DNA of 64,000 nucleotides. It comes from Charina bottae (lineage: Eukaryota > Chordata > Lepidosauria > Squamata > Charinaidae). Where the stretch lies: contig JALMGJ010000002.1 in NCBI GenBank assembly GCA_023362775.1, positions 75,927,414 through 75,991,413 of the forward strand, read 5' to 3'. The position numbers were made by a program, and so were the translations under genes. Numbering within the stretch: position 1 is the stretch's first letter; every line of letters starts with the position of its first letter. Below are positions 10,591 through 21,785 of this stretch, piece after piece. The notes beneath the pieces are model-generated. The model saw only the letters and a program-made list of their open reading frames with translations, searched no databases and was not told the DNA's origin.

Positions 10591-11317
10591 AATCAAGTGC
10601 AGTTCAAGATGCTGGTGGTTACCTTTGAAGCACTTCATGGCTTGGGACTGGGTTACTTGCAGGACCATCTCTTCCAAATTGTTTCTACCCATCCTATCCA
10701 ATCGAGCAGGAGGGGCCTCCTCCAGATCCCATCGGCTAAGGCATAGCTTTCCAAACTGTGTGTCGGGACACATTAGTGTGTCGGCTGCAGTGTCTGGGTG
10801 TGTCCCGGCTCCTGCTGCCTCCAAGCCCTGCCAGGATTCCACGCAGGTCCTAGTGCCTGCCTTGTGCCTGCCTGCCTCCAAACCTGCTGTGATTCCATGA
10901 AGGTCCTAGTGCCTGCCTCGTGCCCTGCTGTAAGAGTGTGTTGCGAAATGATGCCCTGCTGTAAGAGTGTGTTGCGAAATGATGCCCTGCTGTAAGAGTG
11001 TGTCACCAACATGAAAAGTTTGGAAAGCTCTGGGCTAAGGAATGTCAGCTGGCGGGCCCTGAAGGAGAACCTTTTCTGCCATGGTGCCTGCCCTGTGGAA
11101 CATCATTCCACCTGAAATTATACTGGCTCCAATCCTGTAAGGCCCTGAAAACATGGTTTTATACCTGGCCCTGAGGCCCCAGGTGTGTCATGGAGCCCAC
11201 TTCTTGGCTTTATATTGTGTTTTTTATTTATTTTATTGTAAGCCACCTAGAGTCACATATGTGAGATGGGTGGCTATATAAATCAATCAATCAAACAAAC
11301 AAACAAACAAACAAACT
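10591..11317 (+). mobile_element. L2/CR1-group LINE 3' end, interrupted by a hAT MITE
   Basis: Plus-strand text encodes the FKALHGLGLGYLQDHL-like C-terminal segment near 10600-10665, continues after the MITE at 11041 with the CLPCGTSFHLK-like region, and ends in a tail gtaagccacctagagtcac...gggtggctatataaat plus (caat/caaa)n. The interruption carries its own 8-bp target duplication, so the LINE was there first. Confidence 0.78.
10742..11032. mobile_element. hAT MITE, family 2, copy A
   Basis: 291 bp with inverted ends catagctttccaaact / agtttggaaagctctg and a perfect 8-bp target duplication GGCTAAGG at 10734-10741 and 11033-11040. Inside are direct repeats: a 31-bp unit (ccctgctgtaagagtgtgt...) about 2.7 times at 10920-11003. 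It is inserted in the L2 copy. No coding capacity. Confidence 0.88.
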
Positions 11318-11468
11318 TCAACAATGAAAGGACAAATAGGATCTGGGTGCTGGAGGGGAAGTAGACTGGAGTGGATGGAAAGAACATGCAGGTGCAGCAA
11401 TATTGTCTAGAATGTAGTAGCATTTGGAAAATTGAATTAACAGTTTTTTTTTTCTTTTGTTGGTATCC

Positions 11469-12110
11469 TTACTGGGATGAAGAACTGTTGATCTCACCGG
11501 TCCCAATGAGGACTTCACAGTCTAGGAATGCCAGTCTGTTGTCCTTGGTGTCTTCTCTGGTGAACCTAATGTTGGCATCTATAGTGTTTATATGGTCCGT
11601 GAAGGCCTGTACTTCCTGGGCCTTGATTTTGACCCAGGTGTCATCCACATACCTAAACCAGTGGGTGGGCACCGTTCCCTGGAAGGTGTTGAGTGCTTTC
11701 TTCTCCACTTCCTCCATGTATAAATTGGCCACAATGGGTGACACAGGAGAACCCATGGCACAGCCGTGTTTTTGTCTGTAAAAGTCACCTCTGTATGTGA
11801 AATAAGTGGTGTTAAGACACAGGTCCAGAAGATGGCAGATCTGGTTTGGGTTGAGATGGCTTCTCCTTTCCAGGGTGCTGTCCTCTTCTAGTCTCTTCCT
11901 GACAGCGGATAGAGCATGAGTGGTGGGGATGCTGGTGAAAAGGGAGGACACATCGAAGGAGACCATAGTTTCATCTGTATCCAGTTTCAGGATCTTTGCT
12001 TTGGAAACAAATTCTTCTGAATTATGGATGTGGTGTTCAGAGTGTCCAACTAGAGGTGCTAGTATGGTAGAGAGGTGTTTTGCAATGTTGTATGTTAAAA
12101 TGTAAGCCAT
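11469..12110 (-). pseudogene. Penelope-like RT fragment created by the tandem duplication
   Basis: 213-codon ORF identical in its first roughly 205 residues to the PLE 1 ORF: motif A FDVSSLFTSIP, motif B region and motif C RYVDDTW are all present. It loses the homologous sequence at the duplication junction (11494/11495), where it runs into unrelated sequence (EINSSSSQ) and stops. The thumb, linker and GIY-YIG nuclease are absent. It is a structural by-product, not a gene. Confidence 0.88.
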
Positions 12111-12464
12111 CCAGAGTCAGTCACTAAATTTAATTAATTAATTAATTAATTAATTAAAATTTGCTTGTTCTGCAAACTCGGGATGCAGGTGATTTGAAAG
12201 TTAAAATGGGAGAAAAAAATGTGCTCAGCCTGATTTTGAATTGCATGAGTTCCTGAGAGGTAAGTAGATGTTCCAAGTTTGTGTGGTCTGTTTGGACTTC
12301 AATGGAGTGTGATGCTTTTTGCAAGAGGCACTACCAATGTGGAAAATGAACATTGATTACCAAACGTTCCTTCCTTAAAAAACCTTTCAGCAGGTAGAAC
12401 TTAACTAGACTAGTTAAGGTGCAAGGCAAAAATTCCTGTCCAAAACCCTCTACTCTAAAAGCAA

Positions 12465-13191
12465 AATCAAGTGCAGTTCAAGATGCTGGTGGTTACCTTT
12501 GAAGCACTTCATGGCTTGGGACTGGGTTACTTGCAGGACCATCTCTTCCAAATTGTTTCTACCCATCCTATCCAATCGAGCAGGAGGGGCCTCCTCCAGA
12601 TCCCATCGGCTAAGGCATAGCTTTCCAAACTGTGTGTCGGGACACATTAGTGTGTCGGCTGCAGTGTCTGGGTGTGTCCCGGCTCCTGCTGCCTCCAAGC
12701 CCTGCCAGGATTCCACGCAGGTCCTAGTGCCTGCCTTGTGCCTGCCTGCCTCCAAACCTGCTGTGATTCCATGAAGGTCCTAGTGCCTGCCTCGTGCCCT
12801 GCTGTAAGAGTGTGTTGCGAAATGATGCCCTGCTGTAAGAGTGTGTTGCGAAATGATGCCCTGCTGTAAGAGTGTGTCACCAACATGAAAAGTTTGGAAA
12901 GCTCTGGGCTAAGGAATGTCAGCTGGCGGGCCCTGAAGGAGAACCTTTTCTGCCATGGTGCCTGCCCTGTGGAACATCATTCCACCTGAAATTATACTGG
13001 CTCCAATCCTGTAAGGCCCTGAAAACATGGTTTTATACCTGGCCCTGAGGCCCCAGGTGTGTCATGGAGCCCACTTCTTGGCTTTATATTGTGTTTTTTA
13101 TTTATTTTATTGTAAGCCACCTAGAGTCACATATGTGAGATGGGTGGCTATATAAATCAATCAAACAAACAAACAAACAAACAAACAAACT
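12465..13191 (+). mobile_element. L2/CR1-group LINE 3' end (duplicated copy)
   Basis: Second copy of the L2 fragment at 10591-11317, including its nested hAT MITE and the (caaa)n tail, brought here by the tandem duplication rather than by separate retrotransposition. Confidence 0.78.
12616..12906. mobile_element. hAT MITE, family 2, copy B (duplicated copy)
   Basis: Copy of the MITE at 10742-11032 with the same GGCTAAGG flanks (12608-12615 and 12907-12914), inherited by duplication. Confidence 0.88.
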
Positions 13192-13345
13192 TCAACAATG
13201 AAAGGACAAATAGGATCTGGGTGCTGGAGGGGAAGTAGACTGGAGTGGATGGAAAGAACATGCAGGTGCAGCAATATTGTCTAGAATGTAGTAGCATTTG
13301 GAAAATTGAATTAACAGTTTTTTTTTTCTTTTGTTGGTATCCTTA

Positions 13346-13380
13346 CTGGGATGAAGAACTGTTGATCTTCTTCATCCCAG
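13346..13380. repeat. Short perfect hairpin at the duplication breakpoint
   Basis: Arms ctgggatgaagaa (13346-13358) and ttcttcatcccag (13368-13380) with a 9-nt loop. The end of the tandem duplication unit falls at the loop/arm-2 boundary. Confidence 0.85.
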
Positions 13381-13439
13381 CTGCAAGACTGACCTGGGGT
13401 AACCCTACTGATTTAAGGGTCAAAATATTAGTTTGAAAT

Positions 13440-14110
13440 CTGTATGTCGATGAAGATTCTCAGTCATCCAGGTAGGATTGTCTGTAGGTTGAGTCATGGC
13501 AACTGGATTTCTTTCTTTTGGTTGAAACTTTTCGCTGCTTGTCCAAGTAGCTTCTTCAGTCTGGGCAAAAGTTGGTGAGGGGACCCCATATATGTCTTCC
13601 AGGGTGGCTGTATTGACCTTACACCTGTTTGGCTTGTTAATTGGGCAACTGAGGTGTAGATAGTCTTTGGGATGTCTTACTCCTAAAACCTTTATTCATC
13701 CCCAAGTGGATTGTTAAATGTGGCCTTGCTGGTGAACTTGTGGTCTTAATCTTCATGGGGACTAATGAAAGAGCAGCATGATAAATGGGGGACAAGTTGT
13801 GCCTGAGGCCTCCACCTCTATTGAGGGAAGGGTTTTCTACTTTGATATAGAATGGATTCCTTAACCCCTCTCTCAAACCACCTATCTTCCCTGTCCAAAA
13901 TGTGAACATTAATGTTCTCAAATGAGTGTCCTTTTTCTTTTAGATGAAGGTAAACTGCTGATTCTGGTCCTGTGGTGTTGCTCCTCCTGTGTTGGGCCAT
14001 CCTCTTGTGTAAAGGCTGTTTGGTTTCTCCAATGTAGAGCTCAGAACACTCCTCACTGCACTGGATTGCATATACTATGTTGCTCCTCTTATGTTTTGGT
14101 GTTGGATCTT
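13440..14110 (-). mobile_element. Penelope-like element 3, C-terminal and 3' region
   Basis: Minus-strand fragment related to PLE 1. From high to low coordinate: YIGETKQPL-type GIY-YIG text (about 14080-13990), then HSFENINVHILDREDRWFERG and a frameshift to NPSLNRGGGLRHNLSPI (about 13637-13930). A 3' region follows with a hammerhead-like core (13515-13570) and a terminus near 13440 (gatgactgagaatcttcatc in that strand). The RT is absent. Frames are broken, so it is inactive. Confidence 0.8.
13515..13570 (-). ncRNA. Hammerhead-like motif in PLE 3 (decayed)
   Basis: Minus strand CTGAAGA (13553-13559), stem II agctacttggacaagcagc with mismatches, GAAA (13530-13533). The following AGTTTC and the stem I flanks match the other copies poorly, so this copy is probably inactive. 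Confidence 0.4.
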
Positions 14111-14125
14111 TAGGGTGTATACACG

Positions 14126-14225
14126 TACTATATGCAATCCAGTGCAGTGAGGAGTGTTTTGAGCTCTACATTGGAGAAACCAAACAGCCTCTACACAAGG
14201 GGATGGCCCAACACAGGAAATCTGT
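14126..14225 (+). mobile_element. Inverted PLE piece forming a foldback with 13988-14076
   Basis: Plus-strand text encodes YAIQCSEECFELYIGETKQP..., the same GIY-YIG segment that lies on the minus strand at 13988-14076. The two arms (about 90 bp, roughly 93% alike by eye) are separated by about 50 bp. It makes the 5' end of PLE 3 an inverted repeat. Confidence 0.85.
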
Positions 14226-17200
14226 ATGTTTGGTTGAAGTCTTAGTAGTTCCTGTAATAAAAAGTATGTTAAAACAAACAAAAAACAATATATAAATAAA
14301 TAAACAGTCAGTAGATTAAGAGTCTGCTTGCACTGAAATTGATTAACAGCAAGAACAAAAAAAATTAAACTTGTTACTGTTTATGTTAATCCTTAAATAT
14401 ATTAGCAAGTGCAATGTTTCTATTTCTTCCAGCAATGCATCTTTTGGAATGTTGATGACTTGATGAGGACCAAGCTTCCTATATCCTTTCCTTAATATAC
14501 TGATTATCTGATTAAATAAGAAAAGGGCTGCATAATTTGAGACCCACCAAGCCAAAAGCAGCAACAGCTATACTGTATTTTCAGGACATCAGGTATTTGA
14601 TGCTTTAGGCAGGCAGCACAAACAGGAACTTCATTAACTTTCAGTTGGGCTGCCAAACATGCCTGTATTGTGTTTGACTTTCAGCTGGTTATCTCCAAAC
14701 ATATAATCCCAGAATAAAGCAAAAAAAAAGAATAAAAAAAAGAAATGAGAAGAGTAATTTAACTATACTTCTGTTGAAATATGTTTTTTTTAATAATGAG
14801 AACAATAGAAACAACTCCATGCAGTGCTCAAGTTAGTCAACTTAATACATCTCCAGATTTAGCATTGCACATTGAAATAAATCTTTTTCTACGTGTCAGT
14901 GTATATTTGGGAAAGATAAATATTGTATAAAAGTAATGTATGCATAAGATAACAATACTGCCTGCATCTACAAGAAAAAAAGTGTCCTTTGCTATTTTCT
15001 TAAGACTGACTTTTCTAGCTATGCTTCATTGCATTTTCCTCATTAGTGATTATTTTGAGAACTTGCTGCTGATCGCTGAAAGCCTGTAAGGAGCAAACAA
15101 CACATTTCAATTTCCATTTTAGAACTTAAAATGTGCAAGTTGAATAGTAGACCTAAAATTACTATAGTATGCCTTCTTAGGGAAATATATTTACCATCAT
15201 TCACCCAATCATCTAAGAAAGACATAATAACTGTTAATTACTCTTCACAAGTCAAATAGTTCCAGGCAATTAATGGTGCTTGGAAAATGTGAAAAGACTT
15301 TTTACATACCAGTAAATGGGTTGACAAACAGCTAATTTTTTTACTAAATATCAGCTCTATATTGGATGCATTTTAGGCTAAGTCAGGATGTGGATTTTTG
15401 GGCTGGCAGATCTTTTTAAAAAAATCTGTAAATGTTAGGAGGGCTGCTAGAAGTGCTGAGTGAAAGGACTTAACTGCTTTATGTGAAGTCATATTTCTAA
15501 ATGGATGCATGTTAGCATTAGCACCAGACAATGAGTAAATGTGGTATGTGTTTCAGCACAAACTATTTAAACTTTAATTGCAGTTGATTTGTATCCCAGA
15601 CATAAGCTGTCTTGCCACAAATTAGGCACCTGCAGGAGTGGAATCCTGCTTAACCACTTTTCATGAAATAAAAAACAGCAAGCATTGATTTCACAAATCC
15701 ACTTAAAATATTTCTGGTAAGAAAGGACAGAAGTTTGTATTGAAATCCTCATCTTATTTGACTCAATAATGCAATCAATTGTATAATGGCAATTTTTAAT
15801 AAAAAGTTAAATTAACATGCAGTTGGAATATTCAAATTCAGCTACATTTATCTGAACTAAAGTTGGGTTTTTGAAAGATTGAAGCTCTGTCCAATTTAGA
15901 AGAGGTTAGTGATGAAAGAAAAGGTAAAACAACCTTTCCTTTTTTCTTCTTTTTGGAGGCCAAATTTTCTGGAGTGGAATATAAATATCTATGCTTATTC
16001 AAACCTACTGTATATTGGAACAATAGCTGGTATTTCATATTAGACTTTTTATTGGTGGTGGTAGTATGGCTACCAGGCTCATAATTTCATTTTTCAATAG
16101 AGCATTCTGAAGAAAAAGAAAAGACAGATCTTTGAAGAGTCCTATTGAATTTTTTGCCCCTCAAGAAATTCAATCACAGCATGGACCACAATTTGCATAA
16201 TGTCCATAGTGGGATATTTTGCCTGCTCCTAATTTGAACTGATTTAATTTGTGTAGCTAGATCCAGTCTTCTCTATTATGCAGTATTCATTGTGAATGAT
16301 TAGTGAGTTGGGGAGAACGATAGTGGGCGGGTTTTCTCTCAGGTGAGCAGCTATTCATAATTAATTGAAGTTTTCGCCTCATTTTGTTATGGGACCATTC
16401 AGGTGAATGGCAATTGTGAAAGACTTCTCCATTTTTCCTCTCTCAGAAAAGCCTTGGAGGTACTGCTTTTGAAGCAAATTTAATTTTTAATGAAATCCTT
16501 CCCCCCAATATTATTGGTGGGGGGAAAGAAAGAGAATGGTCAACAGCTTCAAGTAAATAATAATAAAATAATTATTTTAAAGACACATATTTAACTATTT
16601 GCCTTGAATGAATGAAAATAAAGAAATATAATTAAAGAGTAATCACTTGGGATGCTGAGGTTGGAGGGCATTTATCACAAATTACATATTTACTCATTTT
16701 CACTTATAAACCTCATAACACTGCCCTGTGTACGGTCAATATTGTGTTTCCATTTGTGCTAAGTGCATGTCAGCCACGGAGAATGTTTACAATGAGATGC
16801 TACTGTATGAGCAGCGCAAATGCAGAGAGGTGTATTCTCCTTGTCAATGGCCAAGCTCTGACATAATGATTTTCTCTCAGACAGAATTAATTGATTATGA
16901 ATTCTCTCCTGATGTGTAATCTGTCTGCCCCCTTATCAAAAGGAAAGATGTTGGGTAGAGTTTTTATTAACAGGCTACCAAGGAATTGCATATTTGTTGA
17001 TAAGCCAGTTATTTTTATGCAACCTGTACTCTGTCATATCCACTGCCACAACTACAGAGAAAATGTGTTTGGATGTGAACTTCCCATGTTTCACTAACAA
17101 ACACACCCATTACTCAAGCTATATATGCTATTCTTAACCAATGGAAGAATCATATTCATGATGAAGATGGAGGAGTTCAGATTCTCCTCAGTTCAGATTG

Positions 17201-19297
17201 TTATATTCCAATATGTGGCAAGCCCAGGCCAGTCTAAATTTGCCCATCACCACTACATAATCCCTCTCTCCCTAGTATGGGCACCCTTGGGAGGAGGGCA
17301 AGAGAGGCAAATGACATTACATAGGGCATGACATTATTGGTGCGATGAAGTGACGATGCACTTGACATCCCTGTGGCTTCTACCAGATGCTTATTTTCTC
17401 TATCCCTTTTCCCATATTGACTTGACAGCTGAATGGATGCAACAGAAACTATTTTCTCTTCCTGTCTCTCCTCCCACTAGAGACTCACCTCCCCCATTCT
17501 GTATCATTGGGTGCAGAAACAGGGAGCTAAAGAAAGAAGTTGCCAGAGTAAGAGAGGAAAGGCAGGTGAGAGAGAAGGAGGAGCAGGAGGAGCTAGCCAG
17601 GGTGTGTACAAGGAACTGAAGGTGATTTAATTCATTTATTTTTTAAGGTCCCATATGAGTGCTCAGAATCACTCCTCAATTTTCAGATTCTGTGGCAGGC
17701 CAAAAGTAGAGGATTTAGTCACTATTTTAGGACCAGGACATAAAGCCAGTATAAATAACACAAGGCGTTGTTTGTCAGGCAGTGGTGGAACAGAATGAGA
17801 CAAATTGCACCACTTGAACTGGAAGCTGTCCCAAACATTGTGGAGAAGCCATCAGAAGCTGAGAAAACACTTGATCTTGCCTACTCTGAGTGAATTGCTC
17901 CCAGCCCAGGGCTTTTCATTGGGAGCAGATGAGGACGCAGGCCCAGTCCAGGAAACAGGCTATTACTACTGCTCTACTGAGCCCATGGATCAAAGAAAAT
18001 GTCCTTCCCCACACACTATGATGATGGAGTAGAACTTTCAGGAACATGCAAGGCAGGCCAACTGTATCCTCATTTTGCCATAAGAAAACATGATGCACAT
18101 TCAGTACGTATTAGAAATATTTATGTATGAAACATATGCGTTGTTTTCCTACCCAGTAACAACATCCTCCTGGAGGAAATCACAATAAAACAACAAATGC
18201 ATAGCAATGATTTCAGTGGGGTGGAGGATAACAAAATGAATGAGAAAAACATGTTCCTTTTTCAGGTGGCAGTTTAAGCTGTTTTGCCACTGAGCCTTTG
18301 GGAGATTTTGCTGTCACTTGTTTCTAAAGCCTGCACTGACTATATTATTTGTTCTTCTTAGTCTCTCTGAAATGTTTGCACTGTTGTATATTGTGTTGTT
18401 CTATCTCGTGAACACAGAGATGAAGGAAATTATTTCCTTCTCTCAGGAAAATGTTTCAGAAGGTAGAAATTAGAACCCTGGAGGTTCTTGGAATGCCATT
18501 TGCAAAATCTGGGATGAAGGAATTATTCACAGCACATCGTTTGGTGTAGATCTTAAAGCATGAGGCTGAGTTAATGGAATGAAATGGAATTGCCTCTTCT
18601 CTCCTGATAGCTAAGGCAATGTTTGTCATCTTTCCGAGCCTTCTCCGAAATGAATACTTTATAGCCTCCTTTCAGTATGGTTATGATGGTGAGCTGCTCT
18701 TAGAACTGGAAAGAAAGCATTAATATGGATCTAAATGTTACCTGTACTTCATTAAAAATCAATAGAAAAATTTAGGTTTTGTCTTAAAATCTAAGATATT
18801 GTACTGAATGTTCACATCAACCTTAATTTCAGTGTTTTAATATTCAAGGGAGATACAATAAGTTTTGAAATAAATGGAGCAAGATACTCATCGCTAACTT
18901 AAATCCTATTATGTTGGTGAGGATGGATATACATCTGAGTTATATTTCGTATTTTCCTCTTCTTCTTTTTTACTTTTTACTCTACTTTACTTTCCTCTCC
19001 TTTATTTCCTCTTCTACTTTTATACTTTCCTCCTGTACTTTTCTCTACTTTCCTATACCGGGCTTGTTTCATTTATTTGATTGTGAATCATAAAATTACA
19101 TCTATCATTTGATAAGGTGCCTTTCAATGAACAAAGATACAATACCATGAATGATATCCAAATAAGTTAAAACAAAAACTTGCTGACAATAAAGATATAT
19201 TTAATTCTATGCTTTAGATAAAGCTAGCAGTTAATAGCAGTACATAGCAGCATGGCTTTAATTAATTTTAATCTTTCTCATATATTTGGACTGTAAG
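14226..19297. other. Long unannotated stretch (probable intron)
   Basis: About 5 kb of AT-rich sequence without recognisable coding exons or named repeats. The ORF at 17350-17619 ends in a charged KKEVARVREERQVREKEE segment but has no splice context or homologue I recognise. 16080-16450 reads like low-repeat, possibly constrained noncoding DNA (see findings). Confidence 0.5.
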
Positions 19298-19620
19298 GAA
19301 GTCAAATCAGTCAATCCTAAAGGAAATCAACCCTGACTGCTCATTGGAAGGACAGATGCTGAAGCTGAAGCTCAAAAACTTTGGCCACCTAATGCGAAGA
19401 GAGGACTCACTGGAAAAGACCCTGATGCTGGGAAAGACTGAGGGCAAAAGGAGAAGGGGACGGCAGAGGATGAGATGGTTAGATAGCATCACCGACGTAA
19501 TGAACATGAATTTGAGTAAACTCCGGGAGGCAGTGGAGGACAGGAAGGCCTGGCGTGCTATGGTCCATGGGTCACGAAGAGTCAGACACAACTTAACGAC
19601 TGAACAACAACAACAACAAA
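19298..19620 (+). mobile_element. BovB (RTE) LINE, young 5'-truncated 3' end
   Basis: In-frame C-terminal RT-ORF fragment from about 19308: QSILKEINPDCSLEGQMLK, then FGHLMRREDSLEKTLMLGK and RRVRHNLTTEQ. It stays open to the (caa)n tail at about 19605-19620. Known: this C-terminus and the gacacaacttaacgactgaacaacaacaa tail are diagnostic of BovB. 5' truncation to about 320 bp is typical of target-primed reverse transcription. The clean frame suggests recent insertion. Confidence 0.9.
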
Positions 19621-19879
19621 GAATATTAGGTTAAATTTGAGAACAGCAGCACATTAAAGTATTTGGGAAGAAAGGAAGTGTTAATGCTGAAATTATCTTT
19701 TTGCCCCCACAACTGTTCTGCACCATCACACTTCCTTTTCCTTTCCCCTAATACTAAGCATTATCTTTGACCACCGTTTTTAAATCAAAAGCAACAGAAT
19801 GCTGCAATTTCAGAATGCACAAGTAGTGTCTTCATATGTAGAAACAACAAATAGCTTGTCAAGGGTAAAAATGATATCC

Positions 19880-20115
19880 ACCCAGACATCCACGTGGCTC
19901 CCACCCTGATGATGCTCTGGAAGTCTTTAAAAACTTGGCTGTTCTCCCAGGACCATGTGTAGCCCCTGTTGGCTGCATTTTATGGCATATGGAGTCTAGT
20001 TTGTCCAGACATGGGTGATCATTTTTCTTATTGTTTTCTGTCCTTAAGTGTAAGCCACCCAGAGTCAATCTGGAGTCAGACAGCCTCTAAATATAATACA
20101 GAAATAAATAAATAG
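19880..20115 (+). mobile_element. L2/CR1-group LINE 3' end
   Basis: Plus-strand text ends with gtgtaagccacccagagtcaatctggagtcagacagcctctaaatata and an (aaata)n tail near 20100-20115; the upstream part resembles a decayed LINE C-terminus (KSLKTWLFSQDH). Confidence 0.7.
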
Positions 20116-20586
20116 GTCACAATTTTGCTGTATGTCCTGACTATATTGGCTCTTTAGAGCAAAGCGTTAGAGCAGCATTAGAACCACGTGACCACACTGC
20201 CTAAATTTTGAATGAATCCCCAAAGACTCTCCACAAGTGAAAAATTTAATGGGAAAAAGAGGGGGGAAATTGTAAGAGTCTGGGAGTTGTCATATTCATG
20301 GTAATTTATATTTTTGTTTTAATGTAATCAAATTTGTCTTTTGATCTGCTCTTCATCCACTTTTTGAAGTGCAGGTCACGGCATGAGACTCAAAGGCCAA
20401 AAGCAGATTCAAAATGAAGAGCCCTAAGAACATACTATTTATTCTCAGGCTGTGTGATCATTTATAACTGCCATTTACAGAAGAACCACGTGTGTGCAAT
20501 TCATCTAAATTCCTCCCGAATGTGCATCTATGGTAAGTAACCTCAAGAAAAAAGACAGCAATCCCAGGAGTAATCTGATAACAATC
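20116..20586. other. Unannotated stretch
   Basis: No gene or repeat recognised. Confidence 0.5.
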
Positions 20587-20594
20587 CCCTAACT

Positions 20595-20730
20595 CAGTGT
20601 TTCTCAACCTTGGCAACTTTAAGACGTGTGGATTTCAACTCCCAGAATTCCCCAGCCAGCATGGGCTGGCTGGGGAATTCTGGGAGTTGAAGTCCACACG
20701 TCTTATAGTTGCCAAGGTTGAGAAACACTG
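20595..20730. mobile_element. Palindromic hAT MITE, family 1, copy 3
   Basis: 136-bp near-perfect palindrome with central cagccagcatgggctggctg, ends cagtgtttctcaacc / ggttgagaaacactg. Perfect 8-bp target duplication CCCTAACT at 20587-20594 and 20731-20738. Confidence 0.93.
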
Positions 20731-20738
20731 CCCTAACT

Positions 20739-21469
20739 TTAGTATGTCACTTTGTCATTAATTTATATATTTATCTGCTGCACTGAGCCATTTAGGCACT
20801 GCCATCCCTTCCCAGCAATACGTTACAAGGTAGGTTTTTGTTCTGCATTTCAGCATTGGAGCTGGTTTTATTTGTTTCTAGGTGCTTTCACCAGAACGCT
20901 CAGAACTCCATCCAGCTAAGCAAGCCGTTGGCACCGTAGCACAAAGCCAATGTGAGTGGGAGGCAGGAAACCAGGCAGCACGGCTAATAAATGTAATTAT
21001 GATAAAAGCTCCCTAAATGGCTTCATTCTGCACTGTCACTCACAACCCAGCCTCCGATTGCTCACTGCTTCTGCTCTGGAAAATGACCTTTGTCTTGCTT
21101 GAGAAAATAGCTCCCCGCTGCTATTTGACTCTTACTGAGTGACCAGATGGGGCAGTTTTGCTTCATTATTTGTGTCTGTGAAGTGGAAATGCCAACAGAA
21201 AGATTCATTACTGTCAAGACCATCTCCACAAAACTCCTCTGATTTATTAAGGCACAACCGCAGCACTAGATGTAACAAGACATAAATGTTCTACAAGGCC
21301 TATGAACTCAAGAAGGAAATGCACTGCCATCAAGAGGCTACAGTTTGCCTAATTTATTAAAAACTTACATTATGTAGTAAAAGAAGGCAGGGATAGCCTA
21401 GCTTCTTCAATAGTTTTATTTTTAAGAGTAAATTTTATCCAAGATCAGGATCTTAATGGGACAATGGTG
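20739..21469. other. Unannotated stretch, low repeat content
   Basis: No gene. The part at about 20860-21130 is GC-balanced and free of obvious repeat text; a conserved noncoding element is possible but untested. Confidence 0.45.
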
Positions 21470-21477
21470 CATTGTAG

Positions 21478-21777
21478 CAGGGCTTTCCAAAGTGCTGCCG
21501 CTGGTGACACACCAGCGGCAGCAGCGGCGCACGGTGATGGTGCGGGGGGGGGCGTGCGGCAGCGCGGGCGCACGGTGGCAATGCGGGGGGCATGCGGCGG
21601 CACGCGCGCGCACGGTGGCGGCGCGGGGGGCGTGCGGCGGCGCGGGGGGCATGTGGCGGCGCGTGCATGGCATCCGCCGTGCATGCGCGCACCGCCGCTT
21701 CCGGGTGCTGTGGCGACACACCACGCTGTGTGTGGCGACACACTTTTGTGTCGCGACACACAGTTTGGAAAGCTCTG
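21478..21777. mobile_element. hAT MITE, family 2, copy C with CpG-rich interior
   Basis: 300 bp. Ends cagggctttccaaa / agtttggaaagctctg, perfect 8-bp target duplication CATTGTAG at 21470-21477 and 21778-21785. The interior (about 21500-21690) is very GC- and CpG-rich with imperfect direct repeats (gcacggtggc, gcggggggc, atgcggcggc), unlike the interiors of copies A, B and D. The overlapping Arg/Ala-rich ORFs on both strands are artefacts of this repeat. Confidence 0.9.
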
Positions 21778-21785
21778 CATTGTAG

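Larger units (their letters stand above)
9617..11494. repeat. Tandem duplication, unit 1 (1878 bp)
   Basis: Begins caccggtcccaatg inside the PLE GIY-YIG/RT coding region and ends gaactgttgatct. Repeated head-to-tail at 11495-13368. By eye the copies are essentially identical, differing at the (ttaa) and (caat/caaa) microsatellites; the offset changes from 1878 to 1874 after the (ttaa) tract. Confidence 0.92.
11495..13368. repeat. Tandem duplication, unit 2 (1874 bp)
   Basis: Head-to-tail copy of 9617-11494, carrying a second PLE RT segment, L2 tail, unannotated spacer, L2 end and hAT MITE. The distal breakpoint at 13368 lies at the base of the loop of a perfect 13-bp-arm hairpin (13346-13380). 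Confidence 0.92.

Noticed and set aside
10920..11003. CRISPR-like short direct repeats
   Set aside because: Units are contiguous without spacers, inside a MITE in a vertebrate genome.
17350..17619. Charged coiled-coil-like ORF
   Set aside because: Only the last 30 residues look protein-like (KKEVARVREERQ); no splice sites or homologue recognised, so probably purine-rich DNA.
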